Under the pieces are notes generated by a model. That model saw nothing but the letters and a program-made list of their open reading frames with translations. It did no database searches and had not been told where the DNA came from. From Pseudaquabacterium inlustre (lineage in GTDB: Bacteria > Pseudomonadota > Gammaproteobacteria > Burkholderiales > Burkholderiaceae_C): a stretch of DNA of 64,000 nucleotides. The number at the start of each line of letters is the position of its first letter. The first letter of the stretch is position 1. Where the stretch lies: assembly GCF_038066595.1 (NCBI RefSeq), contig NZ_JBBUTH010000008.1:62001-126000 (forward strand). Reading direction: 5' to 3'. Below, piece after piece: positions 35,161 through 44,412 of the stretch. A program made the translations under genes and the position numbers.

Positions 35161-35733
35161 ATGGCAGGCCTCTTGCGCAGCATGTCCCCCGTTCGTTCCG
35201 TCGCCCGCCTGCCGCTGGCCCTGATGCTGGCCCTGGGCCTGGGCGGTTGCTCCTACCTGCCGTCGCTGCCCAGCATCAGCCAGGCCGACACCTTCCTCGG
35301 CGTGATCACCCCCTACCGCATGGACATCGTGCAGGGCAACGTCGTCACCAAGGAACAGGTGGCGCTGATCAAGCCGGGCATGGCGCGTGCCCAGGTGCGC
35401 GACATCCTCGGCTCGCCGATGCTGACCGACGTGTTCCACGCCGACCGCTGGGACTACGTGTTCACCATCCGCCGCCCCGGCACCGAGCCGCAGCGCCGCA
35501 GCGTGGTGGCCTGGTTCAAAGGCGACAAGCTCGAGAAGCTCGAGGCGCCCGACCCGCCCGGTGAGCACGAGTTCGTCAACTCGATCAGCCGCGTGCGCGC
35601 CGACGCCAAGAAGCCGGTGCTGGAACTGACGCCCGAGGAACGGCAGGCCCTGCCACGCCCGGCCAAGGTGGATGCGCCACCGACCGAGACACCGCCGCCG
35701 CAGCGCAGCTATCCGCCGCTGGAGGCCTCGTGA
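35161..35733 (+). CDS. bamE: Outer membrane assembly lipoprotein BamE
   Basis: The 190-residue protein has a lipoprotein signal with lipobox LGGC (LGLGGCSYLP). The SmpA/OmlA domain follows: ITPYRMDIVQGNVVTKEQVALIKPGMARAQVRDILGSPMLTDVFHADRWDYVF. BamE is a part of the BAM complex that inserts outer-membrane proteins. The C-terminal 60 residues are a Pro-rich extension beyond the core. A second start at 35182 is possible. The stop overlaps the dapB GTG. Confidence 0.94.
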   Translation: MAGLLRSMSPVRSVARLPLALMLALGLGGCSYLPSLPSISQADTFLGVITPYRMDIVQGNVVTKEQVALIKPGMARAQVRDILGSPMLTDVFHADRWDYVFTIRRPGTEPQRRSVVAWFKGDKLEKLEAPDPPGEHEFVNSISRVRADAKKPVLELTPEERQALPRPAKVDAPPTETPPPQRSYPPLEAS

Positions 35734-36545
35734 GCACGCCGCTGCGCATCGCCATCGCCGGCGCGTCCGGCCGCATGGGTCGTATGCTGGTCGAGGCCGT
35801 GCTGGCTGCGCCCGACTGCCAGCTGGCCGGCGCGCTGGACGTGCCGGGCAGCCCGGCACTGGGCCAGGATGCCGGCGCGTTCGCCGGCCGTGACACCGGT
35901 GTGCCGATCACGTCCGACCTGACCGCCGGCCTGGCCAACGCCCAGGTGCTGATCGACTTCACCCGCCCCGAGGGCACGCTGGCGCATGCCGCGGCCTGCG
36001 CGGCCGCCGGCGTCAAGCTGGTCATCGGCACCACGGGCTTCAGCGAGGCCCAGAAGGCCGAGATCCGCGGCCACGCCGAGCGCACCGCCATCCTGCTGGC
36101 GCCCAACATGAGCGTGGGCGTGAACGTGGTGATGCGCCTGCTCGACCAGGCCGCCCGCGCGCTGAGCCAGGGCTACGACATCGAGATCATCGAGGCCCAC
36201 CACCGCCACAAGGTCGATGCCCCCAGCGGCACCGCGCTGGCCATGGGTGAGACGGTGGCCGCGGCGCTGGGCCGCGACCTGAAGGATTGCGCCGTCTACG
36301 GCCGCGAGGGCGTGACCGGCGAGCGCGATCCGTCCACCATCGGCTTCGCCACCATCCGTGGCGGCGACATCATCGGCGACCACACGGTGCTGTTCGCCGG
36401 CACCGGCGAGCGCATCGAGATCTCGCACAAGTCGTCCAGCCGCGCCGGCTACGCCCAGGGCAGCCTGCGCGCCGCGCGCTTCCTGGCCACGCGCGCCAGC
36501 GGCCTGTTCGACATGGGCGACGTGCTGGGCTTCAAGGCCGCCTGA
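35730..36545 (+). CDS. dapB: 4-hydroxy-tetrahydrodipicolinate reductase
   Basis: The 271-residue protein has the NAD(P)H fold (IAIAGASGRMGRMLVEA) and the active-site stretch EAHHRHKVDAPSGTALAMGE. It catalyses the second committed step of lysine and diaminopimelate synthesis. It starts at a GTG overlapping the bamE stop by four bases (GTGA), so the two are translationally coupled. Length is normal. Confidence 0.97.
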   Translation: MSTPLRIAIAGASGRMGRMLVEAVLAAPDCQLAGALDVPGSPALGQDAGAFAGRDTGVPITSDLTAGLANAQVLIDFTRPEGTLAHAAACAAAGVKLVIGTTGFSEAQKAEIRGHAERTAILLAPNMSVGVNVVMRLLDQAARALSQGYDIEIIEAHHRHKVDAPSGTALAMGETVAAALGRDLKDCAVYGREGVTGERDPSTIGFATIRGGDIIGDHTVLFAGTGERIEISHKSSSRAGYAQGSLRAARFLATRASGLFDMGDVLGFKAA

Positions 36546-36549
36546 GCCA

Positions 36550-36620
36550 TGCCCCCACGTCGCTTCGCTCCTGCCCCCCGAGGGGGCTCTCAGCCCCTTG
36601 GGGCGGCCCGGCGGGGCTGA
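36550..36620. repeat. Burkholderiales-type intergenic repeat between dapB and exbB
   Basis: The 71-base stretch has CCCCCCGAGGGGG followed by AGCCCC...GGGGCT arms and GGGCGGCCCGGCGGGG. Repeats of this kind are common between genes in Comamonadaceae-type genomes; I rely on memory of their style, not on a database match. It contains GCTTCGCTCC, typical of these elements. It ends 4 bases before the exbB ATG, so it must form part of that gene's leader. Confidence 0.6.
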
Positions 36621-36624
36621 GGCC

Positions 36625-37275
<651 letters not shown>

Positions 37276-37300
37276 TGCACCACCGCGGACGCGCCCAGCG

Positions 37301-37723
37301 ATGAGCTTTGGCCGCCTTGAGCGATCGTCGGCCTCGCAGCCGATGAGCGACATCAACATGACGCCGCTGATCGACGTGATGCTGGTGCTGCTGGTGATCT
37401 TCATCATCACCGCGCCGCTGATGAGCAGCAGCCTGCGGCTCGACCTGCCCAAGGCCCAGGGCGCCACGCCCAGCGCCGCCCCCAGCGCGGTGGCCGTGGC
37501 GGTAAACGCCCAGGGCCAGCTGTTCTGGGGCGACGAGCCGGTGAAGCCCGACCAACTGCAGGCCCGCGTGCGGGAAGCCGCCGCCCGCGACGCCACCACC
37601 GAGGTGCAGCTGCGCGCCGACCAGGCCGTGCCCTACGGCCGCATCGCCGAGCTGATCGGCCTGGTGCAGCAGGCCGGGCTGGTGCGCATCGGCTTCGTCA
37701 CCGAAGGCCCGCCGGCGCGCTGA
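37301..37723 (+). CDS. exbD: ExbD/TolR family biopolymer transport protein
   Basis: The 140-residue protein has one N-terminal membrane helix with the channel Asp in MSDINMTPLIDVMLVLLVIFIITAP. A periplasmic domain ending IAELIGLVQQAGLVRIGFVTE follows. It forms the proton channel with the preceding ExbB-like protein. Length and layout are normal. Confidence 0.94.
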   Translation: MSFGRLERSSASQPMSDINMTPLIDVMLVLLVIFIITAPLMSSSLRLDLPKAQGATPSAAPSAVAVAVNAQGQLFWGDEPVKPDQLQARVREAAARDATTEVQLRADQAVPYGRIAELIGLVQQAGLVRIGFVTEGPPAR

Positions 37724-37760
37724 GTCCCGGCCCTGGCCGCATGCGGCCAGACCCCCCTCC

Positions 37761-37766
37761 TACAAT
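37761..37766 (+). promoter_or_regulatory. Probable leuS -10 element (TACAAT)
   Basis: TACAAT ends 7 bases before the leuS ATG. If it is the -10 box, transcription would start at or within a base or two of the A of the ATG, giving a leaderless mRNA. No Shine-Dalgarno sequence with good spacing is seen, only GGGGGT directly before the ATG. The -35 region is poor. Confidence 0.4.
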
Positions 37767-37773
37767 CGGGGGT

Positions 37774-40428
37774 ATGAACGAGAAATACGCCCCCGCCGAG
37801 GTCGAAGCGGCCGCCCAGTCGCACTGGAACGCGACCGATGCCTACCGTGTGGTCGAGGACGACACGCGGCCCAAGTTCTACGCCTGCTCGATGCTGCCCT
37901 ACCCCAGCGGCAAGCTGCACATGGGCCATGTGCGCAACTACACCATCAACGACATGCTCACGCGCCAGCTGCGCATGAAGGGCATGAACGTGCTGATGCC
38001 CATGGGCTGGGACGCCTTCGGCTTGCCGGCCGAGAACGCGGCGATGAAGAACAAGGTGCCGCCGGCGCAGTGGACCTACTCCAACATCGCCCACATGAAG
38101 GGCCAGATGCTGGCCATGGGCCTGGCCATCGACTGGAGCCGCGAGGTCGCCACCTGCCAGCCGCAGTACTACCGCTGGAACCAATGGCTGTTCCTGAAGA
38201 TGCTGGAAAAGGGCATCGCCGAGCGCCGCACCCAGGTGGTGAACTGGGACCCGGTGGACCAGACCGTGCTGGCCAACGAGCAGGTCATCGACGGCCGCGG
38301 CTGGCGCTCGGGCGCGCCGGTGGAAAAGCGCGAGATCCCCGGCTACTACCTGAAGATCACCGACTACGCCGACGAGTTGCTGTCGGCGGTGAGCAACCCG
38401 GAAGACCCGAATTACCTGGCCGGCTGGCCCGAGCGCGTGCGCCTGATGCAGGAGAACTGGATCGGCAAGAGCGAGGGCGTGCGCTTCGCCTTCACGCACG
38501 ACATCCGCGATGCCAGCGGTGCGCTGATCGGTGACGGCCGCATGTGGGTGTTCACCACCCGCGCCGACACCATCATGGGCGTGACCTTCTGCGCCGTGGC
38601 GCCCGAGCATCCGCTGGCCACGCACGCGGCGGCGTCGAACCCCACGCTGGCCGCCTTCATCGAGGCCTGCAAGGCCGGCGGCACCACCGAGGCCGAACTG
38701 GCCACCAAGGAGAAGGAAGGCCAGGCCACGGGCCTGTTCGTGACGCACCCGCTCACCGGCGCGCAGGTGGAGGTGTGGGTCGGCAACTACGTGCTGATGA
38801 GCTATGGCGACGGCGCGGTGATGGGCGTGCCGGCGCATGACGAGCGCGACTTCGCGTTTGCCAAGAAGTACAGCCTGCCGATCCGCCAGGTGATCGCCGT
38901 GGAAGGCGAGGCCTTCAGCACCGACGCCTGGGCCGAGTGGTACGGCGACAAGCCGCGTGCGCGCTGCGTGAACAGCGGCGTGCTGGACGGTCTCACCCAC
39001 AAGGAGGCGGTCAGCAAGGTGGCCGAACTGCTCGCCGCCAAGGGCCTCGGCGAGAAGAAGACCACCTGGCGCCTGCGCGATTGGGGCATCAGCCGCCAAC
39101 GCTACTGGGGCACGCCGATCCCGATCATCCACTGCGAGTCCTGCGGCCCCGTGCCGGTGCCCGAGAAGGACCTGCCGGTGGTGCTGCCGGAAGACTGCAT
39201 CCCCGATGGCAGCGGCAACCCGCTGAACAAGAGCGAGGCCTTCCTGAAGGTGGACTGCCCTTGCTGCGGCAAGCCGGCGCGCCGCGAGACCGACACGATG
39301 GACACCTTCGTGGACAGCTCGTGGTACTTCATGCGCTACTGCGATCCGGTGAATGACCAGGCCATGGTGGCCGAGGGCACGAAGTACTGGATGCCGATGG
39401 ACCAGTACATCGGCGGCATCGAGCACGCCATCCTGCACCTGCTGTACGCCCGCTTCTGGACCAAGGTGATGCGCGATCTGAAGCTGGTGCAGGTCAGCGA
39501 GCCCTTCACCAAGCTGCTCACCCAGGGCATGGTGCTGAACCACATCTACAGCCGCCGCACCGCGCAGGGCGGCATCGAGTACTTCTGGCCGCACGAGGTC
39601 GAGAACGTCTTTGATGCTGGCGGCAAGGTGGTGGGCGCCAAGTTGAAGAGCGACGGCTCGGCGGTGGACTACGGCGGCGTCGGCACGATGTCGAAGTCCA
39701 AGAACAACGGCGTCGACCCGCAGGAGCTGATCGACCGCTACGGCGCCGACACCGCGCGCCTGTTCGTGATGTTCGCCAGCCCGCCCGAGCAAACGCTGGA
39801 GTGGAACGACGCCGGCGTGGAAGGCGCGCACCGCTTCCTCAAGCGCGTGTGGGCCTTCGGCGCGAAGAACGCCGAGGCGTTGAAGCGCGCGACGGCGGGC
39901 GATCTGTCCCAGGCCGCGCTGCGTGCCGAGGCCAAGGCGCTGCGCCGTGAGATGCATCTGGTGCTGCGCCAGATGAGCCACGACTACGAGCGCATGCAGT
40001 ACAACACCGTGGTCTCGGGCTGCATGAAGCTGCTGAACGCGCTGGAAGGCTTCAAGCCCGACGGCAGCGATGGCGACACGGCGGTGCTGTGCGAAGCCGT
40101 CTCGGTGCTGCTGCGCGCGCTGTACCCGGCCTGCCCGCACATCACCCACGGCCTGTGGACCGAGCTGGGCTACGCCGCCCGCCTGGGCGAGCTGCTCGAT
40201 ACCCCCTGGCCCGCGGTGGACGAGGCCGCGCTGGTGCAGGACGAGGTGGAACTGGTGCTGCAGATCAACGGCAAGACCCGCGGCGCCGTGAAGGTGCCGG
40301 CCGCCGCCGACAAGGCCGGCATCGAGGCCGCTGCGCTGGCCAGTGCCGAGTTCGCCAAGTTCGCCGAGGGCAAGGCACCGAAGAAGGTGATCGTGGTGCC
40401 GGGCCGCCTGGTCAACGTGGTGGTGTGA
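37774..40428 (+). CDS. leuS: Leucyl-tRNA synthetase
   Basis: The 884-residue protein is a complete class I aminoacyl-tRNA synthetase. It has the HIGH-type motif HMGH at residues 49-52 (PYPSGKLHMGHVRNY), a CP1 editing domain in the middle, a zinc-type CPCCG segment and MSKSK at residues 639-643. It charges tRNA-Leu. The ATG at 37774 gives the canonical MNEKYAP start. It is followed directly by lptE and holA, a highly conserved order. Confidence 0.98.
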   Translation: MNEKYAPAEVEAAAQSHWNATDAYRVVEDDTRPKFYACSMLPYPSGKLHMGHVRNYTINDMLTRQLRMKGMNVLMPMGWDAFGLPAENAAMKNKVPPAQWTYSNIAHMKGQMLAMGLAIDWSREVATCQPQYYRWNQWLFLKMLEKGIAERRTQVVNWDPVDQTVLANEQVIDGRGWRSGAPVEKREIPGYYLKITDYADELLSAVSNPEDPNYLAGWPERVRLMQENWIGKSEGVRFAFTHDIRDASGALIGDGRMWVFTTRADTIMGVTFCAVAPEHPLATHAAASNPTLAAFIEACKAGGTTEAELATKEKEGQATGLFVTHPLTGAQVEVWVGNYVLMSYGDGAVMGVPAHDERDFAFAKKYSLPIRQVIAVEGEAFSTDAWAEWYGDKPRARCVNSGVLDGLTHKEAVSKVAELLAAKGLGEKKTTWRLRDWGISRQRYWGTPIPIIHCESCGPVPVPEKDLPVVLPEDCIPDGSGNPLNKSEAFLKVDCPCCGKPARRETDTMDTFVDSSWYFMRYCDPVNDQAMVAEGTKYWMPMDQYIGGIEHAILHLLYARFWTKVMRDLKLVQVSEPFTKLLTQGMVLNHIYSRRTAQGGIEYFWPHEVENVFDAGGKVVGAKLKSDGSAVDYGGVGTMSKSKNNGVDPQELIDRYGADTARLFVMFASPPEQTLEWNDAGVEGAHRFLKRVWAFGAKNAEALKRATAGDLSQAALRAEAKALRREMHLVLRQMSHDYERMQYNTVVSGCMKLLNALEGFKPDGSDGDTAVLCEAVSVLLRALYPACPHITHGLWTELGYAARLGELLDTPWPAVDEAALVQDEVELVLQINGKTRGAVKVPAAADKAGIEAAALASAEFAKFAEGKAPKKVIVVPGRLVNVVV

Positions 40429-40973
40429 GCGGCGTGGCCACCACGCCCGTGCACCCACCCGCCCTGCCCCGCCGCCGCCTGCTGCGCCACGGCGCAGCGC
40501 TGGTGGCCGGTGGTGGCCTGGGCGCGCTGCTGACCGGCTGCGGCTTCGCGCTGCGCAGCGAGCCGGTGCTGCCGTTCAGCAAGATCGCCCTGCTGGGCTT
40601 CACCGAGGCCTCGCCGCTGGGCGCCGAGCTGCGACAGCGTCTGGGCAGCCAGGTGCAGGTGCTGACGGCACCAGCCGGGGCCCAGGTGCTGCTGCGCGTG
40701 CAGGAAGACCGGCGCCAGAAGGTGGTGGCCGCGTCCACCGCTGCCGGCCAGGTGCGCGAGCTGACGCTGCGCGTGCGCTTCAGCTTCCGCGCCGAAACGC
40801 CCGCCGGCCGCACGCTGATCCCCGACAGCGAGCTGATGCTCGAGCGCGACATGAGCTACAGCGAGACCTCGGCCCTGGCCAAGGAGCAGGAAGAGGCCGA
40901 GCTCTACGCCGCGATGCAGACCGACATCGTGCTGCAGGTGCTGCGGCGGTTGTCGCGGGTGCAAATCGGCTGA
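40425..40973 (+). CDS. lptE: LPS-assembly lipoprotein LptE
   Basis: The 182-residue protein has a basic N-terminus, a hydrophobic segment and the lipobox LTGC (GALLTGCGFALR). The conserved GFALRSEPVLPFSKIAL follows. LptE plugs the LptD barrel that delivers LPS to the outer membrane surface. A GTG at 40425 overlaps the leuS stop as GTGA and is the preferred start; a GTG at 40434 is the alternative. It sits in the standard leuS-lptE-holA order. Confidence 0.93.
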   Translation: MSGVATTPVHPPALPRRRLLRHGAALVAGGGLGALLTGCGFALRSEPVLPFSKIALLGFTEASPLGAELRQRLGSQVQVLTAPAGAQVLLRVQEDRRQKVVAASTAAGQVRELTLRVRFSFRAETPAGRTLIPDSELMLERDMSYSETSALAKEQEEAELYAAMQTDIVLQVLRRLSRVQIG

Positions 40974-41025
40974 GGCTGCAAGCCCTCGCCGCGGCCCGGT
41001 TCTGGCGCCACAATCGCGCCTCAAG

Positions 41026-42123
41026 ATGCAACTGCGCAGCGACCAGATCGACGCCCACCTGGCGCGTGGCCTGAAGGCCGTCTACACCGTGCACGGCGAC
41101 GAGCCGCTGCTGGCCCAGGAAGCCGGTGACGCGGTGCGCGCCGCAGCCCGCGCCGCAGGCTATGGCGAGCGCAAGGTGTTCACCGTCAGTGGCGCGCATT
41201 TCGACTGGTCGGGCGTGCTGGGCGCGGCCCAGGCGATGAGCCTGTTCGCCGAGCGCCAGCTGATCGAGATCCGCATCCCCGGCGGCAAGCCGGGCAAGGA
41301 TGGATCGGAGGCGCTGCAGCGCTACTGCGAGTCGCTCAGCGACGACGTGCTGACCATCGTGCACCTGCCCAAGCTGGACCGCCAGCAGCAGCAGTCGGCC
41401 TGGTTCACAGCACTCGATGGCGCAGGCGTCAGCATCCGCGTCGACCCGGTGGAACGCCGCGCACTGCCGCAGTGGATCGCCCAGCGCCTGGCCAAGCAGG
41501 GCCAGCGCGTGGCGGAGGGCGAGGCAGGCGTGCAGACCCTGGGCTTCTTCGCCGACCGCGTGGAGGGCAATCTGCTGGCCGCCCACCAGGAGCTGCAGAA
41601 GCTGGCCCTGCTGTACCCGGCCGGCGAGCTGAGCTTCGAGCAGGTGGAGGCCGCCGTGCTGAACGTGGCGCGTTACGACGTGTTCAAGCTCAGCGAGGCC
41701 GTGCTGGCCGGCCAGACCGCACGGGCGCTGCGCATGCTGGACGGTCTGCGCGCCGAGGGCGAGGCCACGGTGCTGGTGCACTGGACGCTGGCCGAGGACA
41801 TCCGCGCGCTCAAGCGCGTGAAGGACGCCATGGCCCACGGCAAGCCGCTGCCGATGGCGCTGCGCGAAAGCCGCGTGTGGGGCAACAAGGAGCGCCTGTT
41901 CGAGCGCGTGATCCCGCTGCTGGCCGAACACCAGCTGGCGCACCTGGTGGAAGCCGCCAGCGTGTGTGATGGCATCGTCAAGGGCCTGAAGCACCCGCAC
42001 TGGCCGCTGGAGCCCTGGGATGCGCTGAAGCGCCTGGCCATGATGCTGGTGCAGGCCGTGGCCGCGCCGCCGGCCCCGCGCGGGCGCGCCGCGGTGCGCG
42101 TGCGGCTGGCCCTCGAAGCCTGA
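41026..42123 (+). CDS. holA: DNA polymerase III delta subunit
   Basis: The 365-residue protein is HolA, with an N-terminal AAA+-like domain (LKAVYTVHGDEPLLAQEAGDAVR) and a C-terminal helical collar (PWDALKRLAMMLVQAVAA). It opens the beta clamp as a part of the clamp loader. It starts 52 bases after lptE; CACAAT at 41009-41014 could be a -10 element. proA often follows it in relatives, but here an acetyltransferase converges instead. Confidence 0.96.
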   Translation: MQLRSDQIDAHLARGLKAVYTVHGDEPLLAQEAGDAVRAAARAAGYGERKVFTVSGAHFDWSGVLGAAQAMSLFAERQLIEIRIPGGKPGKDGSEALQRYCESLSDDVLTIVHLPKLDRQQQQSAWFTALDGAGVSIRVDPVERRALPQWIAQRLAKQGQRVAEGEAGVQTLGFFADRVEGNLLAAHQELQKLALLYPAGELSFEQVEAAVLNVARYDVFKLSEAVLAGQTARALRMLDGLRAEGEATVLVHWTLAEDIRALKRVKDAMAHGKPLPMALRESRVWGNKERLFERVIPLLAEHQLAHLVEAASVCDGIVKGLKHPHWPLEPWDALKRLAMMLVQAVAAPPAPRGRAAVRVRLALEA

Positions 42124-42139
42124 ACGGCTGGTTGGGCAT

Positions 42140-42697
42140 TCAGCCTGCCGGCCGCGGGTCGGTGTCGAGCAGGCCGTAGAGGTTCGTGTCGTAGCTGCGG
42201 CCCTTGGCCGTCCAGCGCTGGCGCAGCCGCCCTTCCAGCGTGAAGCCCAGGCGCAGCAGCAGTGCACACGATGCCGCGTTGTCCGGGTTCACCTCGGCCT
42301 CGATGCGGCGCAGGCCCAGCGCGCCGAAGGCATGGGCGCAGGCGGCCTGCGCGGCCTCGCGCATGTAGCCCTGGCCCCAAAGCTCGCGCGCCAGCACATA
42401 GCCCAGCTCGATGCGGCGGCTGCCCTCGTCGTGCTTGAACAGCAGCAGCGTGCCGATGGCGCGACCATCATCCCGGCGCACCAGCACGCGCTGCTGCGCG
42501 GTGCCGGTGGCCTGCAAGGTCTGCATCCGGGCCAGCCAAGCCTCGGCATCGGCGCGATCCACCCAGCTGGCATAGGGCAGGAACTGCGTGGCCCGATCGT
42601 CGCCGTTGACGGCCAGCAGGTCGTCGAGGTGGGCGTCCGCCACCGGCAGCAGGCGCAGGCGCGGGGTCTCGATGGCATCGGTGGCGGGCAGGGGCAT
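42140..42697 (-). CDS. GNAT family N-acetyltransferase (RimJ/RimL-like)
   Basis: The 185-residue protein has the GNAT fold with the acetyl-CoA loop LARELWGQGYMREAAQAA. It also has the N-terminal IETPRLRLLPVADAHLDDLLAV typical of the RimJ/RimL branch, and FEALGLRRIEAEVNPDN-like text near the end. It may acetylate a protein N-terminus or a small molecule. It follows the Lrp gene on the same strand with a 23-base gap. Confidence 0.88.
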   Translation of the reverse strand: MPLPATDAIETPRLRLLPVADAHLDDLLAVNGDDRATQFLPYASWVDRADAEAWLARMQTLQATGTAQQRVLVRRDDGRAIGTLLLFKHDEGSRRIELGYVLARELWGQGYMREAAQAACAHAFGALGLRRIEAEVNPDNAASCALLLRLGFTLEGRLRQRWTAKGRSYDTNLYGLLDTDPRPAG

Positions 42698-42720
42698 GGC
42701 GGGGTTCTCCAGGTCCAGGT

Positions 42721-43197
42721 TCAGGCGCGGTCCACCCGCACCGCCAGCACCACCGAGGTGGTGGTCTTGCGCACGCCATCGGTTTCGCCAATCTCATCCA
42801 GCAGGGCATCCAGCCGGGCCGTGCTGTCGGCGCGCAGCACGGCGATCAGGTCGCTCTCGCCGCTCACCGTGTACAGCTGGGTCAGCTCGGGGATGGCCTG
42901 CAGGCGCAGCACCAGCTCGCGCGAGCGCTTGGGCTCCACGGAGATGCCCACATGCGCCATCACGCGCGGGCGCTCCTCGTCCTGGCCCAGGCGCACCGTG
43001 TAGCCCACGATGGCGCCGCTGCGCTCCAGGCGCTGCAGCCGCGCCACCACCGTGGTGCGGGCGATGCCCAGCTGGCGCGCCAGATCGGCCGTGGACGCGC
43101 GGGCATTGGTGCGCAGCAGTGCGACGAGCGCGCGGTCGGTGGCGTCCTGAATCATTGCGTCGATCAGCTTGGTCGAAACGGCGAGATTCTGAATCAT
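42721..43197 (-). CDS. Lrp/AsnC-family transcriptional regulator
   Basis: The 158-residue protein has an N-terminal helix-turn-helix (STADLARQLGIARTTVVARLQRLERSGAI) and an effector-binding RAM domain (MAHVGISVEPKRSRELVLRLQAIPELTQLYTVSGESDLIAVL). It is divergent from a lysine-dehydrogenase-like gene, so it probably senses lysine or a related amino acid and controls that pathway. Two starts are possible, 43197 and 43155 (MIQDATDRALVALL). The shorter one fits the family better. The codons around both starts are near-identical (MIQ). Confidence 0.9.
   Translation of the reverse strand: MIQNLAVSTKLIDAMIQDATDRALVALLRTNARASTADLARQLGIARTTVVARLQRLERSGAIVGYTVRLGQDEERPRVMAHVGISVEPKRSRELVLRLQAIPELTQLYTVSGESDLIAVLRADSTARLDALLDEIGETDGVRKTTTSVVLAVRVDRA
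43185..43195. promoter_or_regulatory. Palindrome at the start of the Lrp-family gene
   Basis: GATTC-T-GAATC is a perfect 11-base inverted repeat within the first codons of the longer Lrp gene model, 94 bases from the start of the divergent dehydrogenase gene. If the shorter start at 43155 is used, the palindrome becomes intergenic and is a good candidate autoregulatory site. Confidence 0.35.
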
Positions 43198-43288
43198 CCT
43201 GACGAAACTGGCCTTTCAATCGGCAAGCCTCTTGACCAGACTCCAGCGCATTGCCCCTCCCTGCCCCCAGACCCCAGGAGCCCAGACC

Positions 43289-44407
43289 ATGCGCATTGCC
43301 CTGCTCGGCGCCGGCCACATCGGCCAGACGATCTCCCGCCTGCTGGCCACCAGCGGCGACTACAGCGTCACGCTGATCGACCGCGACCCCGCCGCGCTGG
43401 CCCGTGTGGCCGCCGCCATGCCGGCCGACGCCGCGCTGCACACGCTGCAGGTGGACACCGAGGACACCGCCGCACTGCTGACCGCGGTGCGCGCCGGCCT
43501 GGGGCAGCAGACGATCGTCAATGCGCTGCCGTACCACCTGGCCATCACCGCGGCCACCGTGGCGCGCGAGGCCGGCTGCCACTACTTCGACCTGACCGAG
43601 GACGTGGCCGCCACCAAGGCCATCCAGGCGCTGGCCGAAGGGGCACCCACTGCCTTCATGCCGCAGTGCGGGCTGGCGCCGGGCTTCATCGGCATCGTGG
43701 CGCACCACCTCGCCAGCCAGTTCGACACCGTGCGCGACGTGCAGATGCGCGTCGGCGCGCTGCCGGCCTTCCCCACCAACCAGCTGAAATACAACCTGAC
43801 CTGGAGCGTGGACGGCCTGATCAACGAGTACTGCCACCCCTGCGAGGCCATCCACGACGGTGCCTTCATCCAGGCCCTGCCGCTGGAAGGCCTGGAGCAC
43901 TTCAGCCTGGACGGCGTGGAGTACGAGGCCTTCAACACCTCGGGCGGCCTGGGCACGCTGTGCGAAACCTGGGCTGGCCGCGTGCGCCACCTCGACTACA
44001 AGACCGTGCGCTACCCCGGCCACCGCGAGCGCATGAAGTTCCTGCTGGATGACCTGGGCCTGGCCACGGATCAGGAACTGCTCAAGGGCATCCTGCGCAA
44101 GAGCATGCCGGCCACCATGCAGGACGTGGTGCTGGTCTTCGTCACCGTCTCGGGCATGAAGCGCGGCCACTTCGTGCAGGAGGTGTTCGCGCGCAAGATC
44201 TTCGCCGACCGGGATGTCACGAACCCGCTGTCGGCGATCCAGATCACCACGGCCGCCGGCATCTGCGCCGCCGTCGACCTGTTCCGCGAGGGCCGGCTGC
44301 CGGCCAGCGGCTTCATCCGCCAGGAGCAGGTAGAGTTGCCCGCCTTCCTGGCCAACCGCTTCGGTCGCGCGTATCAGCAGTCGCGCCAGGTCGAATCCAT
44401 CGCTTGA
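43289..44407 (+). CDS. Saccharopine-dehydrogenase-like / L-lysine dehydrogenase-like protein
   Basis: The 372-residue protein has an N-terminal dinucleotide fold (IALLGAGHIGQTISRLL) and the saccharopine-dehydrogenase-type stretch MPQCGLAPGFIGIVAHHL. Its size and the aldehyde dehydrogenase that follows fit L-lysine 6-dehydrogenase, which oxidises lysine to aminoadipate semialdehyde. AGGAG precedes the ATG at 43289. It is divergent from the Lrp regulator. Other saccharopine-dehydrogenase-family roles are possible. Confidence 0.82.
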   Translation: MRIALLGAGHIGQTISRLLATSGDYSVTLIDRDPAALARVAAAMPADAALHTLQVDTEDTAALLTAVRAGLGQQTIVNALPYHLAITAATVAREAGCHYFDLTEDVAATKAIQALAEGAPTAFMPQCGLAPGFIGIVAHHLASQFDTVRDVQMRVGALPAFPTNQLKYNLTWSVDGLINEYCHPCEAIHDGAFIQALPLEGLEHFSLDGVEYEAFNTSGGLGTLCETWAGRVRHLDYKTVRYPGHRERMKFLLDDLGLATDQELLKGILRKSMPATMQDVVLVFVTVSGMKRGHFVQEVFARKIFADRDVTNPLSAIQITTAAGICAAVDLFREGRLPASGFIRQEQVELPAFLANRFGRAYQQSRQVESIA

Positions 44408-44412
44408 ACGGC

